This document shows, in pieces, positions 54,659 through 63,900 of a DNA stretch of 64,000 nucleotides. A model generated the notes under the pieces. It was not told the origin of the DNA, did no database searches, and worked only from the letters and a program-made list of their open reading frames with translations. Positions within the stretch are counted from its first letter, which is position 1, and every line of letters starts with the position of its first letter. A program made the position numbers and the translations under genes. This stretch comes from Massilia sp. BSC265 (GTDB taxonomy: Bacteria > Pseudomonadota > Gammaproteobacteria > Burkholderiales > Burkholderiaceae_D), in the NCBI RefSeq assembly GCF_000740675.1, contig NZ_JPXI01000024.1, positions 186,001 to 250,000 on the forward strand, written 5' to 3'.

Positions 54659-56299
54659 TCAGTCCTCGGGACGGGCCTCGTCCTTCACCTGGTCGAGCCA
54701 GGCGATGAACTCCTCGGCAGACATCGGTTCGCCCGGGTCCTGCGCCGACTCGAGGATGCGCTGTACCAGTTCGCCGTTCTGCAGGATGCTCCGCTCCAGG
54801 TCGCATGGTTCCTCCGTTCCCGTGAAGAATTCCCACAGCCGCACCATGGCCAGCGTATCGAGATGGCAGTAGGCGCGCAGCTGGCCTTCGGTCTGCCGCT
54901 TGCGCCCGGCGTCCGTATGCGGAGCGATCGCTTCCATGAAGGCGTGCATCGCGCCGCCGCCGTCCTGGACACCGTCGAGCCCATCGTAGCGCAGGTCGGG
55001 CGCGATCGCCGGCAGCACCCGCTTGATGCTCCAGCTACCCTGCTGCCCGGGATGGTAGTAGCGCTGCCGGGCTACCGGCAGCAGGTCCACCACCCGCTCC
55101 TTGATTGCGAGCAGGGCCGGGGCCAGGTCGGCGAAGCGCGACGCCAGTTCGGCGATGCGCGCCGTCTCGAAACCGGCGTTGTACACGAAGACCGGACCTG
55201 GCCCGTGACAGGCATCGATCAGCGCTTCGGCGAAGGGGCGCGAGGGATCGTTGCCGGACAGGTCGAGGAAGTCGCGGTGCTCCAGCTTGCCCGCCTCGTC
55301 CAGGCGGTGCACGCTGAACTGGAACGGGACCATCTGGAACGGACGGGTACCTGCCCAGATCGGCACAGCGAATGCGATGGTCTCGAAGTCGATGAAACAG
55401 GCCGGCGGCGGGTAGGGCGCGAGGTCGGCTGCGGCGCCCCCGGCATCGAAGTAGATCGCGCCGGAGAGGGTGTGGCGCTTGACGCGCAACTGGATCGGGT
55501 TGAGGAGCTCGTCCGGTACGTCGCGCATGTCGGCGGCGCCCTCCTCGATGCACTTCTTGAGGGCGCTGCTGGCGATTCTCGGCAGCCAGCGTACCGGATA
55601 CTCCGCGTGCGGCAGGCCGGCACCGCAGTGCGTCGTGAAGCCGCAAGCATGGGGACTGCTGCAGTGGTCCCCGGGCCGGATGTCGGGCTCGTTCTCTTGC
55701 GCCGCCACCGCTTGCGCGCGGGCGATCCAGGACGCGACCTCGGCCTGTCGTCCGAACGCCTCGGCGCTCAGGTCTTCTTCGACGAGCAGGCCACGATAAT
55801 GGCCGTTCCCGGGATACACCCAGGTGCTGTCGATGCGGGCCAGCGCGATGCGATCGAGCGCGACACCGGCCGCGCGCGCGACGAAGGCCTGGATGGCCGC
55901 GTCCTCCCGGTGGTAGTCCTTGAGCCTGGTGGCGGATTTGACTTCGACCATGCGCCAGCGCCGCGCTTCAGGATCGACCGGCAGCAGGATGTCGGCGAAG
56001 GCCAACGCGCCGCCTGCGCCGAAACCGGCTTCGAAGACCGGCTGCGCGGTGGCGAGCAGGCTCCGGCTGCGCGCCAGCGTCGCCTCGATGCCGTCGGCCA
56101 TGGGGTCGAGCAGGACGCCATACCGGTCGGGGTCGTACAGCCGGCGAGCCAGGTCGCCGACTTGGTGCCCGGCCGAAAACGCAGCCAGGCTGGCGTCGTC
56201 ATCCTGGCGCAGGCCCGGACGGTGCAGTTCGAGCCAGAGACGGCGTTCGCACTGGCGGAAGGCCAGCAGCTTGGACTTGGACAGGCAGAGCATGGTCAC
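54659..56299 (-). CDS. DUF2779-domain protein (Cas4-like plus exonuclease-like region)
   Basis: The 546-residue protein has an N-terminal PD-(D/E)XK/Cas4-like part: LSKSKLLAFRQCERRLWLEL, ADILLPVD with the later VEVKSATRLKDYH, and a Cys cluster HCSSPHACGFTTHC near 215-228 that could hold an iron-sulfur cluster. The C-terminal DUF2779 domain has CFIDFETIAFAVPIWAGTRP, a DEDD-exonuclease-like first motif, and later YCHLDTLAMVRLWEF. A DNA-processing nuclease is expected from the family; the substrate is unknown. It may share a promoter motif with the 59328 gene. Confidence 0.85.
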   Translation of the reverse strand: MTMLCLSKSKLLAFRQCERRLWLELHRPGLRQDDDASLAAFSAGHQVGDLARRLYDPDRYGVLLDPMADGIEATLARSRSLLATAQPVFEAGFGAGGALAFADILLPVDPEARRWRMVEVKSATRLKDYHREDAAIQAFVARAAGVALDRIALARIDSTWVYPGNGHYRGLLVEEDLSAEAFGRQAEVASWIARAQAVAAQENEPDIRPGDHCSSPHACGFTTHCGAGLPHAEYPVRWLPRIASSALKKCIEEGAADMRDVPDELLNPIQLRVKRHTLSGAIYFDAGGAAADLAPYPPPACFIDFETIAFAVPIWAGTRPFQMVPFQFSVHRLDEAGKLEHRDFLDLSGNDPSRPFAEALIDACHGPGPVFVYNAGFETARIAELASRFADLAPALLAIKERVVDLLPVARQRYYHPGQQGSWSIKRVLPAIAPDLRYDGLDGVQDGGGAMHAFMEAIAPHTDAGRKRQTEGQLRAYCHLDTLAMVRLWEFFTGTEEPCDLERSILQNGELVQRILESAQDPGEPMSAEEFIAWLDQVKDEARPED

Positions 56300-56319
56300 G
56301 AGCCTAACAATGAGAAAGA

Positions 56320-56359
56320 TTATTTCAATATTATTGCCTTTTTGAAATAAAATGTCATC
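56320..56359 (-). promoter_or_regulatory. AT-rich promoter region with perfect inverted repeat and shared motif
   Basis: TTATTTCAA (56320-56328) and TTGAAATAA (56342-56350) are perfect 9-bp inverted arms in an AT-rich island 21-51 bases upstream of the DUF2779 gene. On the minus strand GATGACATTTTATTTC (56359-56344) closely matches GATGACATTTTGATTC at 59276-59291, which lies in the same orientation before the 59328 gene. Both are likely promoter or activator elements. Confidence 0.5.
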
Positions 56360-56377
56360 ATGCCAATTCGCCGGCTT

Positions 56378-57195
56378 TCACACCAGGAAGCCGATGGCAG
56401 CCTGCCGGCCTTGCTTGAGTGCGCATTCCTCGCCGGGGGGCGCCACCAGCCCGGCACCGCCGCTGAAGGGCGTGACGGTGGCGGCGCGCGAGCGCTGCGA
56501 AGTCGCCCGGCGTCGGCCTGGCCAGCCGCCGCACGCGGTCCAAGTCCCCAGGTAGCGGCGCACCGAGGCCCAGGCAGGCGCACTGGCGGGCAAGCATCAG
56601 CGCGGCCTGGTCCGGTTCCAAGTCGTCGAAGCGGATCTTCAGGTGAAGCGCCGCAACGCGGCAGGGTCGATGTCACCCATCAGGTTGGCCATGCCTTGCG
56701 CGGCTGCGCCGTGCTGCGCGAGCCGAACGGACTGCTGCTGTTCGAAGATGTCTTCGACCTCTTCGAACAGCAGCAGCGCATGGCGGCGGTCGAAGAAGCT
56801 CTGCGCGGCCCGACATGGCGGTTGCCGGCCACCGCCTGGGCCAGGTAGGGACGCAGGATCGCAAGGGCTTCGTTCAGGTGGTGAAAGTCGGCCAGTTGCA
56901 GGCGCGGCGGCGTGCTTGGGACGACGGGATCGCGCAGCAGCGCGATCGGGTCGGTCTCTGAACCCAGGATCGATTCGGCGAACTGCCTGGACAGCAGGGC
57001 GAGCTTGGCGGCGAGCAGCGCCGTGCCGCTGCGGTCCACGTTCAACAGGCCGAAGCGCGCAAGCACGCCGTGCCCGAGGAGCGCGCGACGGACCTCGTGC
57101 GCCGGAAGGTCCAGCAGCAGCGCCAGCACGTCCGCGATCGCTCCCGACGAGAGCACGCCGAGCGTATCGGCCGTCTTGTCGCAGAGGATCCCGGG
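56378..57195 (-). pseudogene. Decayed AAA-family ATPase
   Basis: Fragments of one AAA ATPase are readable in order but in different frames. The first runs from LGVLSSGAIADVLALLLDLP to LHHLNEALAILRPYLA-like sequence (about 57160-56840). The next is the Walker B region LLLFEEVEDIFEQQQ (about 56776-56732), then DPAALRRF, DLEPDQAALMLARQCACLGL and GDFAALARRHR. The last runs to KQGRQAAIGFLV and the stop at 56378. The start codon and the Walker A segment are missing. Neighbouring intact genes make sequencing error less likely than real decay. Confidence 0.6.
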
Positions 57196-57203
57196 ACAGC
57201 GGC

Positions 57204-57716
57204 TCAAGTGCTTTCCGTGCAACGCGACAGGAAAGCGCCGAACAGCTCGCACAGCAGGGGAATACGGGCGTTGAGGCGGTGGTCGCCCGGCACCAGGTGC
57301 AGGGTGCAGCCGCGCAGCCGCGCAAAGCGGATCGAATGCTCGCAAGGGATGACCTCGTCGTCCCAGCCGTGCACGATTTCGGCCTGGTAAGCCAAGATCG
57401 CCGGGGCCGGCGTTGGATAGTCCGGCATGTACAGGGCGGGGGCGAGCAGGAACACGCCGTAGGCATCGACCCTTACCGATGCTTCCGCCGCGACCCAGCC
57501 TCCCATGCTCGACCCCACCAGCAGCAGGGTCTGATCCAGGTCCTGGCAAGCCTGCCTCAACTGTTCCAGCCGGATTGCCGGATCGACCGTATGCGAGTAG
57601 TCGAGGCTGGCGACGTCCCAGCCGTGCTGCCGCGCCACCTGCGCCAGCGCGGCGATCTTGCTGCCATTCGGGCCGCTTTCCTTCCCGTGCACGAAATGCA
57701 CCAGTCCTTTGCTCAT
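57204..57716 (-). CDS. Alpha/beta-hydrolase fold protein
   Basis: The 170-residue protein starts MSKGLVHFVHGKESGPNGSK. It has the nucleophile elbow LLVGSSMGGWVA (GxSxG), a likely acid in HGWDDEVIP and a catalytic His in LVPGDHRLN. This is the small YqiA/YcfP/RBBP9-like esterase group. It follows the 66-aa gene after 13 bases. The substrate is unknown. Confidence 0.85.
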   Translation of the reverse strand: MSKGLVHFVHGKESGPNGSKIAALAQVARQHGWDVASLDYSHTVDPAIRLEQLRQACQDLDQTLLLVGSSMGGWVAAEASVRVDAYGVFLLAPALYMPDYPTPAPAILAYQAEIVHGWDDEVIPCEHSIRFARLRGCTLHLVPGDHRLNARIPLLCELFGAFLSRCTEST

Positions 57717-57729
57717 TGTCGTGCTCCTT

Positions 57730-57930
57730 TCAGGATGAGGCGATCAGTGATGCCAGCAGGTTGCCGCGGCCGACCGTGTGAAGGCGGGCATCGCGCGTCA
57801 TGTCAGCCTGCGGATCGTAGTAGCCGACGACATGCAGGCACGCGTCCCTGGCGGTCTGCCTGCCGTCGGCGGCGGTGTCGATGTAGCCGATGGTATGGTA
57901 GCGTGCATCGGTAAGTCGCTGTCTTTTCAT
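57730..57930 (-). CDS. Small repeat protein, 4-fold beta-flower-like
   Basis: The 66-residue product contains three spaced repeats of the form DARxHTxGxxD (DARYHTIGYID, DACLHVVGYYD, DARLHTVGRGN), ending NLLASLI. The pattern resembles small 4-fold beta-flower proteins of unknown function. It lies upstream of the hydrolase on the same strand, with two operator-like repeats 45-87 bases upstream of its start. Confidence 0.6.
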   Translation of the reverse strand: MKRQRLTDARYHTIGYIDTAADGRQTARDACLHVVGYYDPQADMTRDARLHTVGRGNLLASLIASS

Positions 57931-57974
57931 GCGCTCTCCTTGGCGTTGATCCGGCAGCCAGTGTAGGGACTCTG

Positions 57975-57991
57975 GCGACAGGCGGTGTCGC
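57975..57991. promoter_or_regulatory. Operator-like inverted repeat, site 3
   Basis: GCGACA-GGCGG-TGTCGC is a perfect inverted repeat with a five-base spacer in the divergent gap between the 66-aa gene and the SLOG gene. Its centre is 26 bases from that of the next site, close to a whole number of DNA turns. Confidence 0.65.
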
Positions 57992-58000
57992 AGCGCTCAT

Positions 58001-58017
58001 GCGACAATCCTTGTCGC
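58001..58017. promoter_or_regulatory. Operator-like inverted repeat, site 4
   Basis: GCGACA-ATCCT-TGTCGC has the same perfect arms and spacer as site 3. It lies 47-63 bases upstream of the SLOG gene, where it could overlap a promoter. Confidence 0.65.
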
Positions 58018-58063
58018 GGCCCGTGGCTAGACTGGCGCTTCGTCGAATCGATACGGAGGATGG

Positions 58064-58567
58064 ATGATTGAAGTGTTCGTGCCCGGCCCCGGCTTCATGC
58101 TGATGGCCGGCGGGCAGACGGGCGCCGACCGGGCGGCGCTCGACTGGGCGATCGCGCAGGGTGTGCGCCACGGCGGCTGGTGCCCGCGCGGGCGCAAGAC
58201 CGAGGACGGCGTGCTGCCGGACTGCTACCTGCTGCGGGAAACCCCAACCGCGGGCTACCTGCAGCGCACCGAGTGGAACGTGCGCGATAGCGACGCGACC
58301 CTGATCTTCACCCTTGACGACCGGCTCGACGGGGGCTCGAAACGCACCGCCGCATTCGCGGACAGCCTGGGCAAGCCCTGGCTCCATGTGCGTCCCGGCG
58401 TGCATTCGAAATACGTGGCGCGTTTTCTGGCGCGCCACGGCGTCACGACCCTGAACGTGGCCGGCAAGCGCGAGTCCTCGGCGCCCGGCATTGGAGAGTT
58501 GGTGCGGCAGGTACTGTCGCAGGCCGTGCAGCCGGATCCTGTCGCCGGCCGGTCCCACAAACCTTGA
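58064..58567 (+). CDS. YpsA-like putative molybdenum carrier (SLOG superfamily)
   Basis: The 167-residue Rossmann-like protein has MLMAGGQTGADRAALDWAIA, GGWCPRGRKTEDG, TEWNVRDSDATLIFTL and GGSKRTAAFADSLGKPWLHV. These match the cpYpsA/molybdenum-cofactor-carrier family (PF12694-type). SLOG proteins bind nucleotides or nucleotide-derived ligands and are frequent in predicted conflict systems. An AGGATGG ribosome site precedes the ATG. It is followed by the SGNH gene. Confidence 0.88.
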   Translation: MIEVFVPGPGFMLMAGGQTGADRAALDWAIAQGVRHGGWCPRGRKTEDGVLPDCYLLRETPTAGYLQRTEWNVRDSDATLIFTLDDRLDGGSKRTAAFADSLGKPWLHVRPGVHSKYVARFLARHGVTTLNVAGKRESSAPGIGELVRQVLSQAVQPDPVAGRSHKP

Positions 58568-58582
58568 ACGAAGGAGGCGCAG

Positions 58583-59275
58583 ATGGTGCACATCGTATTG
58601 CTCGGGGATTCGATCTTCGATAACGCAGCGTATGTCCCGGCCGGGACCGAAGTCCAGGCCTGCCTGCAATCGCTGCCGGGCCGGCCGCACCGCGTATCGC
58701 TGCTGGCGCGCGACGGCGACGTGCTCGCGGACATGGCGGCGCAGGTGGCGCGCCTGCGCGCGCTGCCCGCTCCGGCCGACTGGCTGGTGGTGAGCTGCGG
58801 CGGCAACGACGTGCTGGGGCTGGTCGGCGCGATGCATTCGCCGGTAGGCACGGTCATCGAGGCGGCCGAACTGCTGGCGGCGTGGCAGGCCGGCTTCCGG
58901 CGTGCCTACCGCGATATGCTGGACCTGCTGCTGGCGCAGGGCACTCCGGTGGCCGTGGCGACCATCTACGACGCCGTGCCCGGCCTCTCGCCCGGCCTGC
59001 GCACCGCGCTGGCGCCGTTCAACGACGTGATCCTGCGCGAGGCGGTGCAGCGGCGCCTGCCTGTGCTCGACCTGCGGGTGGTGTGCGCAGACGCGGGTGA
59101 TTACGCGTCCTCGTCGCCGATCGAGCCGTCCGCGCAGGGCGGAAAGAAAATCGCCGCTGCGATCGGGGAACTGGTGCATGCGCAGTCCCCTGCGGCGGCG
59201 CACACGCTCGTCTACGGCAGCGCACCGCCGCGAACAGATTCCGGCGATATTTCTTGTTGGCAATATCTTTGCTAA
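58583..59275 (+). CDS. SGNH/GDSL-family hydrolase
   Basis: The 230-residue protein has block I VLLGDSIFDN (Ser10), a Gly-containing segment and block III SCGGNDVLG. At the position of the catalytic DxxH it has SSPIEPSAQGGKKIA, so the usual His is not seen. A subgroup of SGNH proteins shares this SPIEPS ending. It starts 15 bases after the SLOG gene and is likely co-transcribed. The substrate is unknown. Confidence 0.82.
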   Translation: MVHIVLLGDSIFDNAAYVPAGTEVQACLQSLPGRPHRVSLLARDGDVLADMAAQVARLRALPAPADWLVVSCGGNDVLGLVGAMHSPVGTVIEAAELLAAWQAGFRRAYRDMLDLLLAQGTPVAVATIYDAVPGLSPGLRTALAPFNDVILREAVQRRLPVLDLRVVCADAGDYASSSPIEPSAQGGKKIAAAIGELVHAQSPAAAHTLVYGSAPPRTDSGDISCWQYLC

Positions 59276-59291
59276 GATGACATTTTGATTC
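59244..59291 (+). promoter_or_regulatory. Promoter region of the 59328-WYL pair: weak operator copy and shared motif
   Basis: GCGATA-TTTCT-TGTTGG at 59244-59260 matches the operator consensus at 9 of 12 arm positions with the same spacer. GATGACATTTTGATTC at 59276-59291 repeats the element upstream of the DUF2779 gene. Together they suggest autoregulation of the WYL gene. Confidence 0.4.
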
Positions 59292-59327
59292 GATTTCCGT
59301 GGCCACCCGCCGGCGGCCCCCACGCAC

Positions 59328-59741
59328 ATGCCTGTACTGATCCAGCACATCGACGCGATCGCGCGCAAGAAGGGACGCGACGTCCTCTACCTCGAGTTCC
59401 ACCCGCAGCCCTTCAGCGAGTGGCGCGAATACCGGTTCGAAGACGACCCGGTGCGCGCCGAGGTGCTGTCCTGGCTCGACGCGCACGGCGTGCCCTGGAC
59501 CCGCTGCGGGCCGTTCGCCGATCCTGCGCGGATGCTTCCCTATCTCGGCCAGGTCTACCTGGACGTCGCCTACGACGAGGCCTTGCCCGGGTACTGCGTG
59601 TTGCGCGACTACCTGGAGCATCCGGATGGCACGATGCGCCATGCCGGCGTACGTTTCTACGTCATGCCGCTTGATTACGCAATGGAAAATGCTTCGCATG
59701 ACGAACCCGGTTTCTGGGAACGCTGGGCGGAGGACTTCTGA
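59328..59741 (+). CDS. Unknown 137-aa protein
   Basis: The product has no signal peptide. It is acidic with many aromatic residues: VLYLEFHPQPFSEWREYRFED, a central DEALPGYCVLRDYLEHPDG and a C-terminal DEPGFWERWAEDF. I do not recognise a family. Its stop overlaps the WYL regulator start by TGATG, so the two are translated together and it may be an accessory or sensor partner. Confidence 0.75.
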   Translation: MPVLIQHIDAIARKKGRDVLYLEFHPQPFSEWREYRFEDDPVRAEVLSWLDAHGVPWTRCGPFADPARMLPYLGQVYLDVAYDEALPGYCVLRDYLEHPDGTMRHAGVRFYVMPLDYAMENASHDEPGFWERWAEDF

Positions 59742-60748
59742 TGGCCACCAACCAGCAGTCGCTCCTGCGCCAGTGGCACATGCTGCGCATGGTCCCGCGC
59801 GCGCCGGGCAAGGTAACCGCCAGGGAGCTGTGCGAGCGCCTGTGCGCGGCCGGCTTCGACGTGACCAAGCGGACGGTCGAGCGCGACCTGAAGGAACTGT
59901 CGGCGGTGTTCCCGATCGTGGTCGACAGCCGCGACAAGCCGTTCGGATGGAGCTGGCTGCGCGATGCGTCGAGTTTCGACCTGCCCGGGCTGACCCTGCC
60001 CGAGGCCTTGACGCTGACCTTGGTCGAGCAGCACCTGCAGCACCACCTGCCGCCGAACGCGGTCGATGCGCTGCGCCCGCACTTCCAGTCGGCGGCGCGC
60101 ACCTTGTCGGCGGTGGACGACACGGCGCCGTCGCGGGCCTGGCTGGACAAGGTGCGCAGCGTGCCGCCGCAGCAGCCGCTGCTCCCGCCGCGCATGGACG
60201 AGGAATGCCAGCGCATCGTCTACATGGCGCTGATGCAGGACCGCCAGCTCCGGCTGCACTACCGCAAGCGCGACACGGACGCCCCGACGGTTTATCCGGC
60301 GGTCCACCCGCTGGCCGTGGTGCAGCGCGGCGGCCTGGTCTACCTGGTGTGCATGTTTGGCGCCTACGACGACGTCCGCACCATCGCCCTGCACCGCGTG
60401 CAGCAGGCCGAGGCCTTGTACGAACCCGCGCGCCGCAAGCCCGGTTTCGACGTCGACGCCTACATCGCTTCCGGCCAGTTCGGCGTGATCGCGGGCGCGC
60501 CGATCACCCTGCGCGCCGTGTTCAGCCGCGCCGCCGGCGAACACCTGTTCGAGACGCCGCTGAGTAGCGACCAGCTACTGGCGCTCGATGAGGCGGGACG
60601 CCTGCACCTGGCGGCCACGGTCCCGCATACCCGCTCGCTGGTGTGGTGGCTGCTCGGTTTCGGGGACGGGGTCGTGGTCCAGGAGCCGGCAACCCTGCGC
60701 GATGAACTGGCGGGCATCGCGCAGCGCATGAGCAGGGCCTATGCATGA
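59741..60748 (+). CDS. WYL-domain transcriptional regulator
   Basis: The 335-residue protein has an N-terminal winged HTH (about 5-65, KVTARELCERLCAAGF and TKRTVERDLKEL) and a WYL ligand domain (about 140-240, LRLHYRKRDTD, HPLAVVQRGGLVYLVCMF). A WCX-type C-terminal extension (about 255-330) follows. WYL regulators sense nucleic acids or nucleotides and control many defence and DNA-repair loci. It is the obvious candidate to bind the GCGACA-N5-YGTCGC repeats in this region, though that is inference. Confidence 0.9.
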   Translation: MATNQQSLLRQWHMLRMVPRAPGKVTARELCERLCAAGFDVTKRTVERDLKELSAVFPIVVDSRDKPFGWSWLRDASSFDLPGLTLPEALTLTLVEQHLQHHLPPNAVDALRPHFQSAARTLSAVDDTAPSRAWLDKVRSVPPQQPLLPPRMDEECQRIVYMALMQDRQLRLHYRKRDTDAPTVYPAVHPLAVVQRGGLVYLVCMFGAYDDVRTIALHRVQQAEALYEPARRKPGFDVDAYIASGQFGVIAGAPITLRAVFSRAAGEHLFETPLSSDQLLALDEAGRLHLAATVPHTRSLVWWLLGFGDGVVVQEPATLRDELAGIAQRMSRAYA

Positions 60749-60906
60749 GGCAAGCGGCGTGTGTTCAAAAACAACACTTGATGCCATAATGCAATATGGT
60801 CTACAGTTGTACCCATCAATAGAACAAATCCGCGTACCGGCGAGCGTTGTAAAACCCAGCCCGCGATTATCCATCACTGACCAGGGCTGAACGGCCCGCA
60901 CAACCC

Positions 60907-63900
60907 ATGAATTTCAAAAAGCTCGGCATCGTCCTCGCGGGAGGCGGCGGCAAAGGTGCGTACCAGATCGGCGTCTGGAACGCGTTGCGGGAAACTGGCC
61001 TCGACAGGCATATCGCGGCAGTCGCCGGCACCTCGGTCGGCGGGCTGAACGGCGCAATGATGGCGCAGGGGAAGTACGAGCTTGCCGAAAAAATGTGGCT
61101 CAATGTTGAGCGCCACAACCTGCTCACGCTGGAAGGCGTCGCCGGATTGGCCGAGGCGCTGGCGCAAAAATCGCCGCCTGGCCGCCTACTGAACCGCGTG
61201 CTCGATTCCGCGGCCAGCAAGGGCCTGTTCAAGCGCGAAGGCTTACAATCGATGATTGCCGAAGGCGTGGATACGGCGCTGCTGGCCGGCTCGGCGATAC
61301 CGCTGACGGTCGCCTGGCACCATGACGACGGCAACCGTGTGGTTTACCGGACCCTGCGCGACCCGGCCATCGTCGCGGACGGCCTGCTGGCAACGGCTGC
61401 GCTGCCCCTGATCTTCGACGCCGTGCGCATCGAGGACGAGCTGTACAGCGACGGCGGTTTCTATTGGGAGCTCCCCGGTCGCCGGCTGGACAACGTGCCG
61501 GTACGCGCGCTGCAGGAAGCCGGCTGCGATACCGTGATCGTGGTCTGCCTGTCGCAGACCGACCTGACCATCAGCCCGCAGCAATTCCCTGGCATGCGGG
61601 TGATCCCGATCGTCCCGCGTCACGCGCTGGGCAGCGTGATGGCGACGCTCGACTTCTCGAACAAGGGAGCGGCGGCGCGCATGGAACTGGGTTACGCCGA
61701 CGCCAAGGCCGTCCTGCGCCAGCTCGAGATGTACCTCGACACCGGCGAGCGCTACCAGCAGTTGTGGGACGAGGTGGCGCGCAACGCCGCCCGCGAAGCG
61801 CAGACCGACAGCGCCATCGGCGGCGTCGAGGCAGCGCACGGAAAGACCATCGGCAAGATCGCCGATTTCGATAGAATCGTCGCGGACGACCGTTTCGATC
61901 GTCCGCTCGGCGTCGCGGGAGAAGCGGAAAACGCGGCAGAAGCAGATACTTCGCCACGGTCGGCCTTCGCGCTCGCCGGCGAAGCCCTGCTGTCCCAGCT
62001 CGACCGCGAGCGCATCCATACTGCCGTCGACCAGTTCCTGGCCCGCTGCGGGAAGGACCGCAAGGCAGTGGAAGAGGGCGTGATGGATGCCATTGCGGCG
62101 CTCGCTCCGGTCGCCGGCCGCGCCGGCGCCTTGCGCGACGAAGGCATGCTGTCGCGCCTGGTCGGGGCCCTGACCGGGCGTACCCAGAAGCTCTCGGCCG
62201 ACAACGAGCTGGCCCTGGCGGAGGGGCAGTATGCACTCTTGCGCCTGGTGAACGCGGTGCAGAAGCAGGGCGCCTTGAGCCTGGAGTTCAGCTGCGTGTT
62301 GCAGAACCGGGTGCAGGATGCGCTGCAGGAGATGGCCCGGCAGGGCCAGCGCCAAAACGAGGACCTGGAACGGGTCTATCGTTCGATGGCGCAGGTGTAT
62401 GGAAAACTGCGCGACCGCCTGATGCAGGTGGACGAGCGCGTGGAGCGCCTGGAGCGCCAGGGACGCCTGCTGAGCTGGCTGGCGCATACCAGCGTGCCGC
62501 GCTACCGGGGACGCCGTCTCGCCCAGCTTCCCGTGACGCTGCGGCTGGTGACGCTGGCGAACGACTTCTTCCATCGCACGGAAGGCGCGTGGACCCTGGA
62601 CGAGCTCATGAGCGCACACGAGATGTGCTATCGCGCCGAACTGGGCGAAGCGACGCTGAGGGTCGGCAGCTTCTTCCAGGACCTGCTGGAAGACCGCGAG
62701 AGCGCAGGCACCTTGACGACCGGCCTGGTGACCGGGCCGTCGGCCGCGCACCCCCGCGGTGCAGCTGCCTGGCTGCTCGACCTGCGCAACCAACGCACGG
62801 CTGGCGGCGTGGAGCATGCCGTGGCATGCTGGGACTATGGTCCCGATACCAAACTGAAGGCGTGGGACCTGCTGGTCGAAATGCTGTACCACATGCGCGC
62901 GGCGGGACTGGCTCCGGTCAAGCATGGCAGCGAGATGACGGCACTGAAGGCGGCATGGGCCCGCCAGTTCGACGTGCTGGAAGACCTGGTCAAGGACGGC
63001 CTGTTGCCGCCGGCCTTCCGGCGCGAGATGGCGCCGGTACGTTCGGCGATCGAGGGCTTCCGCCTGAAGGTGCCCCTGGTCGGCAAGTTCAGTGCAGGCA
63101 AATCCAGCCTCATCAACAGCTGGCTCGACCGCGAAGTGCAGGAGATCGACCTCGGCGCCTGCACCTCGGCGCCGGTCGAATTCCACCGCGCGGCGCCGAA
63201 CCAGGAAAAGCTGGTCGTGTGCTGGGCAGCGGTGGCGCCGGAATCGGTGCCGGCGCGCGAGGAATTCCCCGACCCCTACATGGCCGAAAGCCGCCTTGCC
63301 GCATTTGCGCATGGTCGCCGCATTCTGCATGTCGAACGCCACCTCGACATGCCGGCACTGGAGCGCTATCCCGACCTCGTCGTGGTCGACACGCCCGGCA
63401 TCGGTTCGGTCAACATCGACCACGATGCGGCCCTGGCCCATTACCTCGGCGACGGCGTGTTGTTCATCCTGTGCGCCAACCGCGGACAGATCGGCAACGA
63501 AGAGCGCGCGTTCGTCGAGCGCCAGAAGCAGCTGGGACAGGCGTTTTCCCTGCTGGTGTGCCAGGAGGACCTGAACAACGCGAGCGAGCGTGAAGCGCTG
63601 CAGCGCAGCCTGGCCGAGCAAGCCGGGCTGGCCAAGGACCAGCTGGTGCGCGGGTGCTCGGCCAAGGAGCGCAGGCTCGCCGGCTTCGACGACCTGCTTG
63701 CCCACGTCGACCGCAGCAAGGCGGGACTGTTCGTGCGCCGCCACGGCCCGCTGGTCGAGGCGCTGGTGCAGCGCGCCCGGCAACTGCTGGCCCAGACCCT
63801 CGCCGCGTCGGACGACGCCGCGCTGCGCGAGCGCATGGCGCAGATCGGTGCCGCCATGGAAAGCCTGGACAGCCGTTTCCGCCGCGAGGAACAGGCATTC

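Noticed and set aside
54542-56350. Plus-strand open frame of 602 codons opposite the DUF2779 gene
   Set aside because: Antisense shadow. The minus-strand protein has the DUF2779 and Cys-cluster motifs and its own promoter region.
56643-57914. Plus-strand open frame of 423 codons across the AAA remnant and hydrolase
   Set aside because: Arg/Ala/Ser-rich shadow spanning two unrelated minus-strand genes.
49454-60906. Integrase gene or attachment-site repeat of an island inserted at guaA
   Set aside because: No integrase-like ORF and no second copy of the guaA 3' end were found within the window.
61243-63783. Minus-strand open frame of 846 codons opposite the patatin-dynamin gene
   Set aside because: High-GC antisense shadow. 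The plus frame has recognised catalytic motifs in both domains, while this one is low-complexity His/Arg/Ala-rich with no motif.
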